Of a stretch of DNA of 6,616 bases, positions 1 to 6,069 are shown piece after piece. Positions within the stretch are counted from its first letter, which is position 1. Each line of letters begins with the position of its first letter. Below the pieces are notes generated by a model. That model ran no database searches, was not told the DNA's origin, and saw only the letters and a program-made list of their open reading frames with translations. The position numbers were made by a program, and so were the translations under genes. This stretch comes from Dehalococcoidia bacterium UBA2160 (GTDB lineage Bacteria > Chloroflexota > Dehalococcoidia > Lucifugimonadales > UBA1123): contig DCWO01000150.1 of assembly GCA_002328865.1 (NCBI GenBank), positions 1-6,616 on the forward strand, written 5' to 3'.

Positions 1-417
1 TTGGAAGCAACGTCGAAGGGCCGCCCACATGCAATCGTCGCTGAAGCCGCAGTGGTCATCAACCAATTGCGTTGTGCTCAACGCCCCCCGCGATGCAGAG
101 CCTTCCAACCCGGAGAAGCCTTTGGAGTATTGCGGACGAGAGTGTGTGTTCAGCGACCAGATTCTTCGACTGCGGCCTCAGAATGACACAAATTGCTCGA
201 CGCCACTCATCTTGTTCAACGCCATCACGACCAAACCGAGTTGCGGTTCGAGTCCCGGCGCGACGCCGTGATGGCTGGGTGGGGAAATGCGAACAGCGTT
301 CGGGGAGGGCGGGCGGGCAAAAACGACTTCGGGGCGGGGCTTCTCGTCTCACTCAGCTATAGCCATTTCCTCGCGAATGCGCGATCATAGCCAAACCCAA
401 CGCAGAAAGGAAACACC
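1..417. other. Leading intergenic region without a convincing gene
   Basis: Several short open frames overlap here on both strands (for example 1-186 and 193-390 on the plus strand, 59-352 on the minus strand). None has a recognisable domain, a good ribosome binding site or a composition that sets it apart. The only structured item I see is one inverted copy of a short dispersed repeat at 156-188. The segment 296-345 is very G-rich on the plus strand. The last 30 bases form the leader of the metallo-beta-lactamase gene. An upstream gene could end just outside the window. Confidence 0.6.
156..188 (-). repeat. Short dispersed repeat, copy 1 (inverted)
   Basis: Read on the minus strand this begins tgtcattctgag and ends cgaagaatctggt, 33 bases in all. 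Both ends resemble the copy at 3956-3985 (tgtcactctgat ... gaagaatctggt) and, more weakly, the copy at 1864-1892. It lies outside any convincing gene. From general knowledge, motifs of the type gtcattctgag(cgaagc)gaagaatctgg recur between genes in several bacterial groups, including Chloroflexota. Their function is not established to my knowledge. Confidence 0.6.
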
Positions 418-1245
418 ATGCAAGTAACACCACACGTCTATGCGATGCACATCCCCGATGTTGCCGTGGCCCATCCCGGAGGCAGCAACAACTACTTCGT
501 CGGCGATCCATCCCAGGAGATGGTGTTGATCGACACGGGCGACCATCACCGAAAATGGATCAAGGCGATCCTCGACTACCACGCCGAGCTCGGCAAGCCG
601 AAGATCGGCGCCATCGTCATCACACACGGGCACGTTGACCACATCGGCGGGTTGGATCGCATCCACGAAGCGCTTGAAGCGCCGGTCCGATGCCACCCGA
701 AGCTGGTCAAGAGGCTCCAGGAGATGCTCGACGACGAGGATGCGGTGACGCCCCTGAAGTCCCGAGAGTTGATCAAGACTGGCGGCGGCGCCACGTTGCG
801 TGCGCTGTTCACTCCTGGCCACGAAGTTGACCACGTGTGTTACCACCTGCGTGAGGACCGGGTCATGTTCACCGGTGACACCGTGCTCGGCGCGTCGTCG
901 ACCTCGGTGGGCAACCTAGGCGACTACATGAAATCGCTGGAGTTGATCATGAAGTTCAGGCACGACACGGTGTGCCCCGCGCACGGCCCGGTTGTCCCGC
1001 CGCCAAAGGGCAAGGGCTTGGTCCGCTGGCAGATGGAGCACCGGCTCCAGCGAGAGCGCGAAGTCCTAGCCGCACTCGAAAAAGGGCACGGCAACGCTCC
1101 TGACATCGCCCGCGACATCTACCCGAAAAACCTCAAAAAAGGTCTCTGGCGTTCAGCCGAACGCAACGTATCCACCCACCTCGACAAGCTGGTCAACGAC
1201 GGCACAGTCGACGAGGTTCCGGCGAGCTTCAGGTTGAAGGACTAG
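418..1245 (+). CDS. MBL-fold metallo-hydrolase with C-terminal winged helix (LACTB2-like)
   Basis: This 275-residue protein is predicted to be a soluble cytoplasmic dinuclear-zinc hydrolase. The full ligand set is visible: H70, H72, D74 and H75 in THGHVDHIGG, H135 in TPGHEVDH, the bridging D154 in FTGDT, and H189 in CPAHGP. After the catalytic domain (about 1-195), residues 205-270 look like the small winged-helix domain of LACTB2-type proteins (RNVSTHLDKLVNDGTV at 249-264). Human LACTB2 is a single-strand endoribonuclease, but bacterial members with this architecture are often annotated as hydroxyacylglutathione-hydrolase-like or thioesterase-like, so the substrate is open. The ATG start has AAAGGA (406-411) six bases upstream. 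The next gene in the same direction starts 99 bp after the stop, so co-transcription is possible but not shown. There is no signal peptide and length is normal for the family. Confidence 0.93.
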   Translation: MQVTPHVYAMHIPDVAVAHPGGSNNYFVGDPSQEMVLIDTGDHHRKWIKAILDYHAELGKPKIGAIVITHGHVDHIGGLDRIHEALEAPVRCHPKLVKRLQEMLDDEDAVTPLKSRELIKTGGGATLRALFTPGHEVDHVCYHLREDRVMFTGDTVLGASSTSVGNLGDYMKSLELIMKFRHDTVCPAHGPVVPPPKGKGLVRWQMEHRLQREREVLAALEKGHGNAPDIARDIYPKNLKKGLWRSAERNVSTHLDKLVNDGTVDEVPASFRLKD

Positions 1246-1334
1246 CACGAGCGTTAGTTGAGTGCGGGACGAGCACATATCCGGACGAAACCGAACGTAG
1301 CTCGCTGTCCGAACCCAAGATTAAGGCAACTGTG

Positions 1335-1338
1335 GGAG
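1335..1338 (+). promoter_or_regulatory. Ribosome binding site that decides the start of the first PPOX gene
   Basis: GGAG within gggagag sits six bases before the TTG at 1345. The frame is open back to a TTG at 1258 with no good binding site, and the extra 29 residues have no counterpart in the paralogue at 1979. This supports the TTG at 1345 as the true start. Confidence 0.55.
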
Positions 1339-1344
1339 AGTCGG

Positions 1345-1770
1345 TTGACGTCGATCGTCACGATACCTGATTCGCACCGAGACCTGCTGGACCGCCCGAT
1401 CTGCGCGGCGTTCACGACAGTGATGCCCGACGGTCAGCCGCAGACGACCGTCGTGTGGTGCAGCTTCGACGGCACGCACGTCCTCGTAAACACGATGCGC
1501 GGATTCCGCAAAGAAAAGAACATGCGGGCCAACCCAAAAGTGAATCTGCTCGTGTTCGAACACAGCGACCCGTTTCGCTACATCGAAGTGCGGGGCCAGG
1601 TCGTCGAGATGGCCGAAGACCGGGCGCATGAACACCTTGACGAGCTCGCCGAACTGTACACTGGCAATTCGTTGTACTTCGGTGGGGTCGTGCCCGCCGA
1701 ACTCAAGGACCGAGAAACGCCGACGCTCTGTAAGATCGCCCCGACACACGTGGTCGCGGCATCGTTCTGA
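1345..1770 (+). CDS. PPOX-class F420/flavin-dependent oxidoreductase, copy 1
   Basis: This 141-residue protein belongs to the pyridoxamine-5'-phosphate-oxidase-like split-barrel superfamily, most like the small Rv1155-type group (TIGR03618) whose members bind deazaflavin F420 or a flavin. Visible family features are the first barrel strands AAFTTVMPDGQPQTTVVWC (21-39), the cofactor-phosphate region with basic residues around FRKEKNMRANPKV (54-66), and YIEVRGQVVE (79-88) before the last helix EHLDELAELYTG (96-107). It should be a soluble homodimer that reduces or oxidises an unidentified small molecule; cofactor choice cannot be settled by eye. I start it at TTG 1345 because of the binding site and alignment with its paralogue; a longer form from TTG 1258 (170 residues) is possible. 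By hand alignment it is just over half identical to the protein at 1979-2398. Confidence 0.88.
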   Translation: MTSIVTIPDSHRDLLDRPICAAFTTVMPDGQPQTTVVWCSFDGTHVLVNTMRGFRKEKNMRANPKVNLLVFEHSDPFRYIEVRGQVVEMAEDRAHEHLDELAELYTGNSLYFGGVVPAELKDRETPTLCKIAPTHVVAASF

Positions 1771-1834
1771 ACAACAGCAAGCTGTCGCCCTGCCGAAATC
1801 GGAGCCTGTCGATGAAGGCTGGCGCCTCACGAAT

Positions 1835-1894
1835 CCCCAGACAGTCATCCTCAACGCTCCCTTTGTCATCCGGAACGGAGTGAAGGGTCTGGGG
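1835..1894. repeat. Imperfect palindrome between the two PPOX genes
   Basis: Perfect 8-base arms ccccagac (1835-1842) and gtctgggg (1887-1894) enclose 44 bases. Inside, gtcatcc occurs twice in direct orientation (1844-1850 and 1865-1871). The right half is repeat copy 2. The transcript could fold into a long imperfect hairpin between the two genes, but there is no T-run to call it a terminator. Confidence 0.5.
1864..1892 (+). repeat. Short dispersed repeat, copy 2 (degenerate)
   Basis: The sequence begins tgtcatccggaa and ends gaagggtctgg. It shares the tgtca start, the purine-rich gaag core and the tctgg end with copies 1 and 3, but is the most diverged of the three. It lies in the 208-bp spacer between the PPOX genes, which otherwise holds no gene that I can support. 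Confidence 0.45.
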
Positions 1895-1963
1895 CGTCGC
1901 AGGAATTAAGTCGCGCGAGAGGGACGTGTCCGGCGGACTCCGGTCGCTGAGCATCCCAACCGC

Positions 1964-1968
1964 AGGAG
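1964..1968 (+). promoter_or_regulatory. Ribosome binding site that decides the start of the second PPOX gene
   Basis: AGGAG lies ten bases before TTG 1979 but only one base before the alternative GTG 1970, which is too close for normal initiation. This favours TTG 1979. Confidence 0.45.
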
Positions 1969-1978
1969 TGTGTTCAAT

Positions 1979-2398
1979 TTGGAACCGACTATCCCAGAGT
2001 CTCATCGGGACCTGCTCGATCAGCCAATCCACGCCGTCTTCACGACAATTATGCCAGACGGACAGCCGCAAAACAGCGTCGTCTGGTGCGACTACGACGG
2101 CATGACCGTGCGCGTGGCCACGACGCGCGAGAGCCAGAAAGGCCGCAACATGCAAGCCAATCCGAAAGTCACCCTGCTCGTCGTTGATCCGCAAGACCCT
2201 GGCCGCTGGATCGAAGTGCGCGGCGAGGCTGAAATCACCGAGACGGGAGCCCTCGAGCACCTCGACGAACTCACCTGTCAATACACGAGCCGCCAACACT
2301 ATTACGACGGCATCATCCAGGCCGAGCAACAAGCGAAAGAGACACGCATCATCTGCAAAATCCGCCCCAAGCGCGTCACCCTGGACGCGGTGCACTGA
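1979..2398 (+). CDS. PPOX-class F420/flavin-dependent oxidoreductase, copy 2
   Basis: This 139-residue protein is a paralogue of the one at 1345-1770. Shared blocks are TIP[DE]SHRDLLD near the N-terminus, MPDGQPQ (25-31), VVWC (34-37), NM.ANPKV (57-64), IEVRG (78-82) and EHLDEL (93-98). The family is the small split-barrel oxidoreductases (TIGR03618/Rv1155-like) that use F420 or a flavin. The cofactor-contact region differs from copy 1: SQKGRNMQANPKV here against FRKEKNMRANPKV, with few changes in charge. The C-terminal third is the most diverged part, so the two may act on different substrates. I chose TTG 1979 for its spacing from AGGAG; GTG 1970 would add three residues. It ends 6 bp before the stop of the oppositely oriented transporter. 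It may be co-transcribed with copy 1, though 208 bp separate them. Confidence 0.88.
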   Translation: MEPTIPESHRDLLDQPIHAVFTTIMPDGQPQNSVVWCDYDGMTVRVATTRESQKGRNMQANPKVTLLVVDPQDPGRWIEVRGEAEITETGALEHLDELTCQYTSRQHYYDGIIQAEQQAKETRIICKIRPKRVTLDAVH

Positions 2399-2404
2399 CC
2401 GGCG

Positions 2405-3598
2405 TTACGATGCCGCCGTCTCTTCGCTCCCCCGCGGCATCCCCACCAACAGCACGATCGGCCCGGCCAGCATCAGCCAGAGCGCCGTGCCCAGACCCCA
2501 GGCTCGGGCGGCGGCGCCGATGCCGAGCGGCATGAGGCTGCCGGCCAGCCCTGAGATGTTCTTGACCGCGAGCGCAGTTCCGCTCTGGCCGGGCATGGCC
2601 GAGTAGAGTTGCCCCTGGAGGATCGAGTACCAGCCCGCGTTGGCGAATCCGAGGAGCGCCACGATCACGAGCTTCGGGCCTAAGCCCGGCACGAGCAGGA
2701 AAGTTGGAAACAGGACGAGCTCGGCGACGACGCTGAATCGAAGGTAGGTTAATCCTCTGACTCGTTCCAGCAGCGGAATCAGCAGGACGTCGCCGACCAA
2801 ACCGACTCCGGTCCAGACGGCAACGCCCAGCGCGGCCTTCGCCTCGCCGGCGCCCACGACATCGACGAAGTAGAGAGCTAGGTAGCCGTGGAGGCCGTCG
2901 AGCATCAGGTCGGAGAACTCCAGAAGGATCAGCCAGCGGAGCACCGGCAGACGCTTGAAGGTTCGCAGAGCGTCCGTCAGGCCGCGCCGGAACGCCGCCA
3001 TGAACGGCTCTGTCCGACGAGGGCCGGACGCGCCGTCCAACGGCATGCGCGCCGCAGCGACGACGGCGACGACAGTCGCCGCAGCCGTTGCGACGAACAC
3101 CCACCGCCATCCGATGCCGGCCGCGGCGCCGGCCCCGAGCGCCAGCGCTCCCGTTACGACCCCGATCGATCCTGCCAGCGTCCACCGCGCCATGTTGTGC
3201 TCGTGCCGATCCGGGTTAGCGTCCATCAGCGTGGCCTGAGAAAGGCTCACGAACGCGCCGGAGGCCGGATGGAACAGGATGAACGCGGCCAGGATGAGAC
3301 TGAAGCTGTTGCTGACGGCCGTGAGAGCCAGAGCCGCGGCGAACACGACCCCGCCTCCAAGTATCAGCGCCCGTCGACGCCACACGTCGCCCAATATGCC
3401 AAAGAACGGCTCGACGACGTTCGCCACCAGGTTCGGTGCGCTGAGCAATACGCCGACCTGGATGTACGACAGACTCAGGTCGTCCCGGATCAACGGCCAC
3501 GCGGCCTCGCGAGCGCCGTAAATGAACTCGTCAATGAACTCGATGACGAGCAGCGTCAGCATCAGGCCGGTCAGTCGGGGAGTCGTTCGGCGCATCAT
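2405..3598 (-). CDS. Major facilitator superfamily (MFS) transporter
   Basis: This is a 397-residue integral inner-membrane protein with about 12 hydrophobic segments and a small central loop around residues 184-212, typical MFS length and layout. The hallmark motif A is clear in the loop after segment 2: GILGDVWRRR at 67-76. The first segment has acidic residues (E20, D23, E24 in VIEFIDEFIYG), followed by GAREAAWP (28-35), a pattern I associate with an uncharacterised bacterial MFS group. These charges might take part in proton coupling. Substrate is unknown. ATG 3598 (then ATG 3595) is preferred; GTG 3613 would add five residues, and an in-frame TAG (3617-3619) blocks anything longer. No Shine-Dalgarno site precedes any of these starts. 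The gene converges on PPOX copy 2 and diverges from the crotonase block. A large shadow frame on the same strand (2376-3185) is not a gene. Confidence 0.92.
   Translation of the reverse strand: MMRRTTPRLTGLMLTLLVIEFIDEFIYGAREAAWPLIRDDLSLSYIQVGVLLSAPNLVANVVEPFFGILGDVWRRRALILGGGVVFAAALALTAVSNSFSLILAAFILFHPASGAFVSLSQATLMDANPDRHEHNMARWTLAGSIGVVTGALALGAGAAAGIGWRWVFVATAAATVVAVVAAARMPLDGASGPRRTEPFMAAFRRGLTDALRTFKRLPVLRWLILLEFSDLMLDGLHGYLALYFVDVVGAGEAKAALGVAVWTGVGLVGDVLLIPLLERVRGLTYLRFSVVAELVLFPTFLLVPGLGPKLVIVALLGFANAGWYSILQGQLYSAMPGQSGTALAVKNISGLAGSLMPLGIGAAARAWGLGTALWLMLAGPIVLLVGMPRGSEETAAS
2409..2441. terminator. Possible bidirectional hairpin at the convergent gene ends
   Basis: Perfect 8-base arms gatgccgc (2409-2416) and gcggcatc (2434-2441) flank a 17-base loop, just after the PPOX stop and inside the last codons of the transporter. 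The position fits shared termination for two convergent transcripts. The long loop and lack of a T-run make it a weak candidate for an intrinsic terminator. Confidence 0.3.
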
Positions 3599-3613
3599 GG
3601 CAGGTTGGTGCAC

Positions 3614-3643
3614 ATGCTAACGATGCGCTGGAGTACAACGCAA
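3614..3643 (-). promoter_or_regulatory. Candidate promoter for the MFS transporter
   Basis: On the minus strand, TTGCGT (3638-3643) and TAGCAT (3614-3619) are 18 bases apart, a loose match to a housekeeping promoter. Transcription would begin near 3607, leaving only about nine bases before ATG 3598. This agrees with the missing Shine-Dalgarno site and suggests a nearly leaderless message. Confidence 0.3.
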
Positions 3644-3699
3644 GGGGCGTGCCGACGCGTCATGCCGGAAGCCGTAACCTCGGCCGAGGCGAGTTGCCA

Positions 3700-3836
3700 C
3701 TAGCGGATCCATGTCCATCGCGCTTCCCGGATGCGTGACCGGCTTATGGCCCCATTCGGCCTGAATCCAGGCGGATCGCGATCCCGGCATTGTCAGGAGC
3801 TGTCGGAGGCTTGCGGAGCCAACCCAGATCCGCTAG
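3700..3836. repeat. Widely spaced 10-base inverted repeat
   Basis: ctagcggatc at 3700-3709 is matched exactly by its complement gatccgctag at 3827-3836, with 117 bases between. A third copy of its core GCGGATC sits at 3771-3777, overlapping a perfect palindrome. This may be a set of regulator sites or the ends of a small element; chance is not excluded for arms this short. Confidence 0.4.
3773..3784. promoter_or_regulatory. Perfect 12-base palindrome, possible operator
   Basis: GGATCGCGATCC reads the same on both strands and lies near the middle of the 3700-3836 inverted repeat, between divergent genes. The form suits a dimeric DNA-binding protein, but no regulator gene is in the window. It is about 130-160 bp from both promoter candidates, which is rather far for direct control. 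Confidence 0.3.
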
Positions 3837-3902
3837 GTGCACCGGAGACGCAGGGCGCGCCAAGTGCAGCCTAGCCACCCTGCCGTCGCGAGGTTTTCGC
3901 TC

Positions 3903-3931
3903 TTGTCGGCGCACCGTGACAGGCGTAGACT
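3903..3931 (+). promoter_or_regulatory. Candidate promoter for the crotonase block
   Basis: TTGTCG (3903-3908) and TAGACT (3926-3931) are 17 bases apart, each matching four of six consensus positions. Transcription would start near 3938, giving a leader of about 160 bases that includes repeat copy 3. Confidence 0.35.
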
Positions 3932-3955
3932 AAGACCGCGCTCGAATCCCATCAG

Positions 3956-3985
3956 TGTCACTCTGATTGAAGGGAAGAATCTGGT
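3956..3985 (+). repeat. Short dispersed repeat, copy 3
   Basis: The sequence begins tgtcactctgat and ends gaagaatctggt; the last 12 bases are identical to the end of copy 1 read on its own strand. It lies in non-coding DNA upstream of the crotonase gene, downstream of the candidate promoter. Confidence 0.55.
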
Positions 3986-4101
3986 GGCTGGACGATGCAT
4001 CTGCAGCGCCCAGCGCGTCTCAACGACACCCGACGGCACCTAACCTTGCAGCCCAGTCCAACTAGTAACGGGCACGAAACCCGGCATTGGAGGATGACCA
4101 C

Positions 4102-4869
4102 ATGACCACAGTAGATTACGAAGTCCGGAACAGGGTCGGATACATCACGCTCAACCGGCCAGATAAGCTGAACGCCATCGACGTCGCCATGCGCGACGAG
4201 CTATGGGCGGCCATCCACGACGTGAACGACAACCCCGACGTCTGGTTAGCGGTCATCACCGGCAAGGGGCGGGCGTTCTCCGTCGGGCACGACCTCGTCG
4301 CGATGTCCGGGCGCGGCGACGATCTGTATTCTGACGAGATATCCACCGAAGACCTCTACGTCTACCAGACGCAGGTGTTCAAGCCTATCATCGCCTCGGT
4401 CAACGGGTTGTGCCTCGCGCAGGGCGGCGGCATCGCGTTGGCGTCAGACATCCGCATAGCCTCGGACCAGGCGCAGTTCGGCTGGCCCCAGGCGAAGAGA
4501 GGCATCGGCTCAGTCAGCGGGCCTTGCATGCTCGCCCACCGCGTGCCTCTGAACTTCGCGTTCGAGTTCCTGTTCACGGGCGATTTCGTCAACGCCGAGC
4601 GAGCGCTCGAACTGGGCATCGTCAACAAAGTCGTGCCCCACGACGAACTCGAATCCGCCACCGACGAGGTGGTGCAGAAGCTGCTGAACAACGCCCCGCT
4701 GGCTATGCGCGCCATCAAGGAAGTGGCCGTTCGGGGGCTGAGCATGCGCCTGGAAGACCGCGTCCGGTTGGCCGGAATCGTCAACCGCCGGCTTCAGAGA
4801 ACCGAGGACGCGCAGGAAGGACTCACCGCCTTCGCCGAGAAACGCACGCCCGTGTTTCGCGGCAAGTAG
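4102..4869 (+). CDS. Crotonase-fold enoyl-CoA hydratase/isomerase family protein (atypical active site)
   Basis: This 255-residue soluble protein has full crotonase length and architecture. N-terminal strand and helix VGYITLNRPDKLNAID (12-27) lead to the first oxyanion-hole segment GRAFSVGHDL (56-65) and the second, LCLAQGGGIALASDIRIAS (103-121), which together bind an acyl-CoA thioester. Family landmarks continue with FGWPQAKRGI (126-135), FLFTGDFVNAERALELGIVNKV (156-177) and the C-terminal helix ending AFAEKRTPVF. The positions of the two catalytic glutamates of rat mitochondrial enoyl-CoA hydratase (E144, E164) are A112 and Q130 here, so ordinary hydration is unlikely; a hydrolase, isomerase, decarboxylase or other crotonase reaction is possible. 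ATG 4102 has GGAGG eight bases upstream, better than the in-frame TTG at 4087. The PLP enzyme gene follows 54 bp later and is probably co-transcribed. Confidence 0.93.
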   Translation: MTTVDYEVRNRVGYITLNRPDKLNAIDVAMRDELWAAIHDVNDNPDVWLAVITGKGRAFSVGHDLVAMSGRGDDLYSDEISTEDLYVYQTQVFKPIIASVNGLCLAQGGGIALASDIRIASDQAQFGWPQAKRGIGSVSGPCMLAHRVPLNFAFEFLFTGDFVNAERALELGIVNKVVPHDELESATDEVVQKLLNNAPLAMRAIKEVAVRGLSMRLEDRVRLAGIVNRRLQRTEDAQEGLTAFAEKRTPVFRGK

Positions 4870-4923
4870 TCCGCCGGCCATCGTCTGGTTTGGTTGAACA
4901 GCGATAGAAGAGGTGAATGAGGC

Positions 4924-6069
4924 ATGACGAGCCAGGGTGTGGAGTTCTACGAGAGACTCGGCGTGAAACGGTTGATTAACGCGGCGTCGTGGATCACCGT
5001 GTACGGCGGCAGCATCATGCCGCCCGCGGTCGTGACGGCCATGGAGGACGCCTCGCGATGGTTCGTTGACATGCACGAGCTCAACGCGAAGGCAGGCCAG
5101 GTCATCGCCAATCTCACCGGGGCCGAGGCTGGGCTGGTCACCGCCGGTTCGGCAGCCGGAATGGTCCTTGAGGCCGCAGCGTGCATGGCCGGCTCGGACC
5201 CGGCCAAAGTCTGGCGCTTGCCGGACACGACTGGGATGAAGAACGAGATCATCCTTCATCGCGCCCACAGGGTCAACTACGACCACAACTTCCGAGCCGC
5301 GGGCGCCACGCTGGTCGAGATCGGAAACAGCGGCAGCACGGCCGAATGGGAGCTAGAGGACGCGATCAACGAGAACACGGCCGCCGTCGCCTACATCTTC
5401 GGACCGAGACGCGGAGGCGCGTTGCCGCTGGATAAGGTCGTCGAGATCGCGCACAAACGCGAAGTGCCCGTCATCGTCGACGCCGCGGCCATGCTGCCGC
5501 CCCCGGAGAACCTGACCCAGTTTATCGCCATGGGCGCGGACATGGTCAGCTTCAGCGGAGGCAAGGGCGTGCTCGGCCCGCAGTCCACCGGCATCCTCGC
5601 TGGCCGGGCCGACCTGATCGAGGCCGCGTATGCCAACGGCGCTCCCAACAGCGACTCCATCGGCCGCGCGGCGAAGGTCTGCAAAGAGGAGATCGCGGGT
5701 CTCGTGACCGCGCTCGAAATCTTTGTCGACACCGACTTCGAGGCCGTCATGTCGGGGTGGCGCGACCAGTGCGCCCACGTCGTCGAGTCGCTCGGCGACA
5801 TCCCGGGTTTGCGACTGGCGCTGAGCGAGGCCAGGCCCGAGATGCTGGAATCGATGTCCAACGCGCCCAGGGCATTGATCTACTTCGAACACGACTGGAA
5901 AGGTCCCAGTCGCGACCAGGTGCTGCAGATGCTTGAGGACGGCGATCCAGGGGTACGGGTCAATGCATCCGGCTTCGAGGGCGAGATCGCGATCATTCCG
6001 GTAAATCTGCGGCGTGGAGAAGAGATCGAGTTGGCGCGGCGACTTCGCGAAGTGCTGACCGGCGGTTGA
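4924..6069 (+). CDS. PLP-dependent SelA/DgaE-like enzyme (aminotransferase class V fold)
   Basis: This 381-residue protein has fold-type I PLP-enzyme features: the phosphate-binding turn AGSAAGM (74-80), the cofactor-nitrogen aspartate D186 in VIVDAAAM, and the Schiff-base lysine K214 in SFSGGKGVLGPQSTG (209-223). The lysine motif and the start RLINAASWITVYGGS (16-30) match the SelA-like group (COG1921) that includes D-glucosaminate-6-phosphate ammonia-lyase (DgaE). The N-terminal tRNA-recognition domain of true selenocysteine synthase is missing and the length (about 380 against about 460) fits the metabolic lyases, so I do not call it SelA. Likely chemistry is lysis, elimination or racemisation of an amino acid or amino sugar acid; substrate unknown. 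It acts in the cytoplasm. ATG 4924 has AGGTGA (4911-4916) seven bases upstream. Probably transcribed with the crotonase gene 54 bp upstream. Confidence 0.9.
   Translation: MTSQGVEFYERLGVKRLINAASWITVYGGSIMPPAVVTAMEDASRWFVDMHELNAKAGQVIANLTGAEAGLVTAGSAAGMVLEAAACMAGSDPAKVWRLPDTTGMKNEIILHRAHRVNYDHNFRAAGATLVEIGNSGSTAEWELEDAINENTAAVAYIFGPRRGGALPLDKVVEIAHKREVPVIVDAAAMLPPPENLTQFIAMGADMVSFSGGKGVLGPQSTGILAGRADLIEAAYANGAPNSDSIGRAAKVCKEEIAGLVTALEIFVDTDFEAVMSGWRDQCAHVVESLGDIPGLRLALSEARPEMLESMSNAPRALIYFEHDWKGPSRDQVLQMLEDGDPGVRVNASGFEGEIAIIPVNLRRGEEIELARRLREVLTGG

Larger units (their letters stand above)
3599..4101. other. Regulatory region between divergent transporter and crotonase genes
   Basis: There is no convincing gene in these 503 bases; the open frames at 3837-4043 (plus) and 3833-4039 (minus) mirror each other and match nothing I know. 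The region contains promoter candidates for both directions (3614-3643 leftward, 3903-3931 rightward), a 10-base inverted repeat pair (3700-3709/3827-3836), a 12-base palindrome (3773-3784) and repeat copy 3 (3956-3985). The rightward leader has GGAGG (4089-4093) eight bases before ATG 4102. Confidence 0.6.

Noticed and set aside
245..258. tRNA T-arm-like sequence ggttcgagtcccgg
   Set aside because: The flanking bases do not form a T-stem of five pairs and no matching acceptor, D or anticodon arms lie upstream, so it is not a tRNA gene; a remnant cannot be shown.
1..390. Overlapping short open frames on both strands
   Set aside because: No recognisable domain, no good ribosome binding site, mutual overlap, and one ends inside the repeat copy at 156-188.
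2376..3185. 269-codon open frame on the minus strand
   Set aside because: It lies almost wholly inside the MFS gene in another frame and is rich in Arg, Gly and Ala as expected for a shadow in GC-rich DNA.
2888..3703. 271-codon plus-strand frame opposite the MFS gene
   Set aside because: It is antisense to a clear membrane protein, very rich in Arg, Gln, Glu and His, and has no domain.
3691..3705. gccact box reminiscent of a cobalamin riboswitch
   Set aside because: No surrounding conserved stems or other boxes, and no B12-related gene downstream on either side.
3837..4043. 68-codon open frames on both strands in the intergenic region
   Set aside because: They mirror each other across repeat copy 3 and lack supporting start signals or known similarity.
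4510..5286. 258-codon minus-strand frame across the crotonase and PLP genes
   Set aside because: It is antisense to two clear enzymes and has no recognisable motif.
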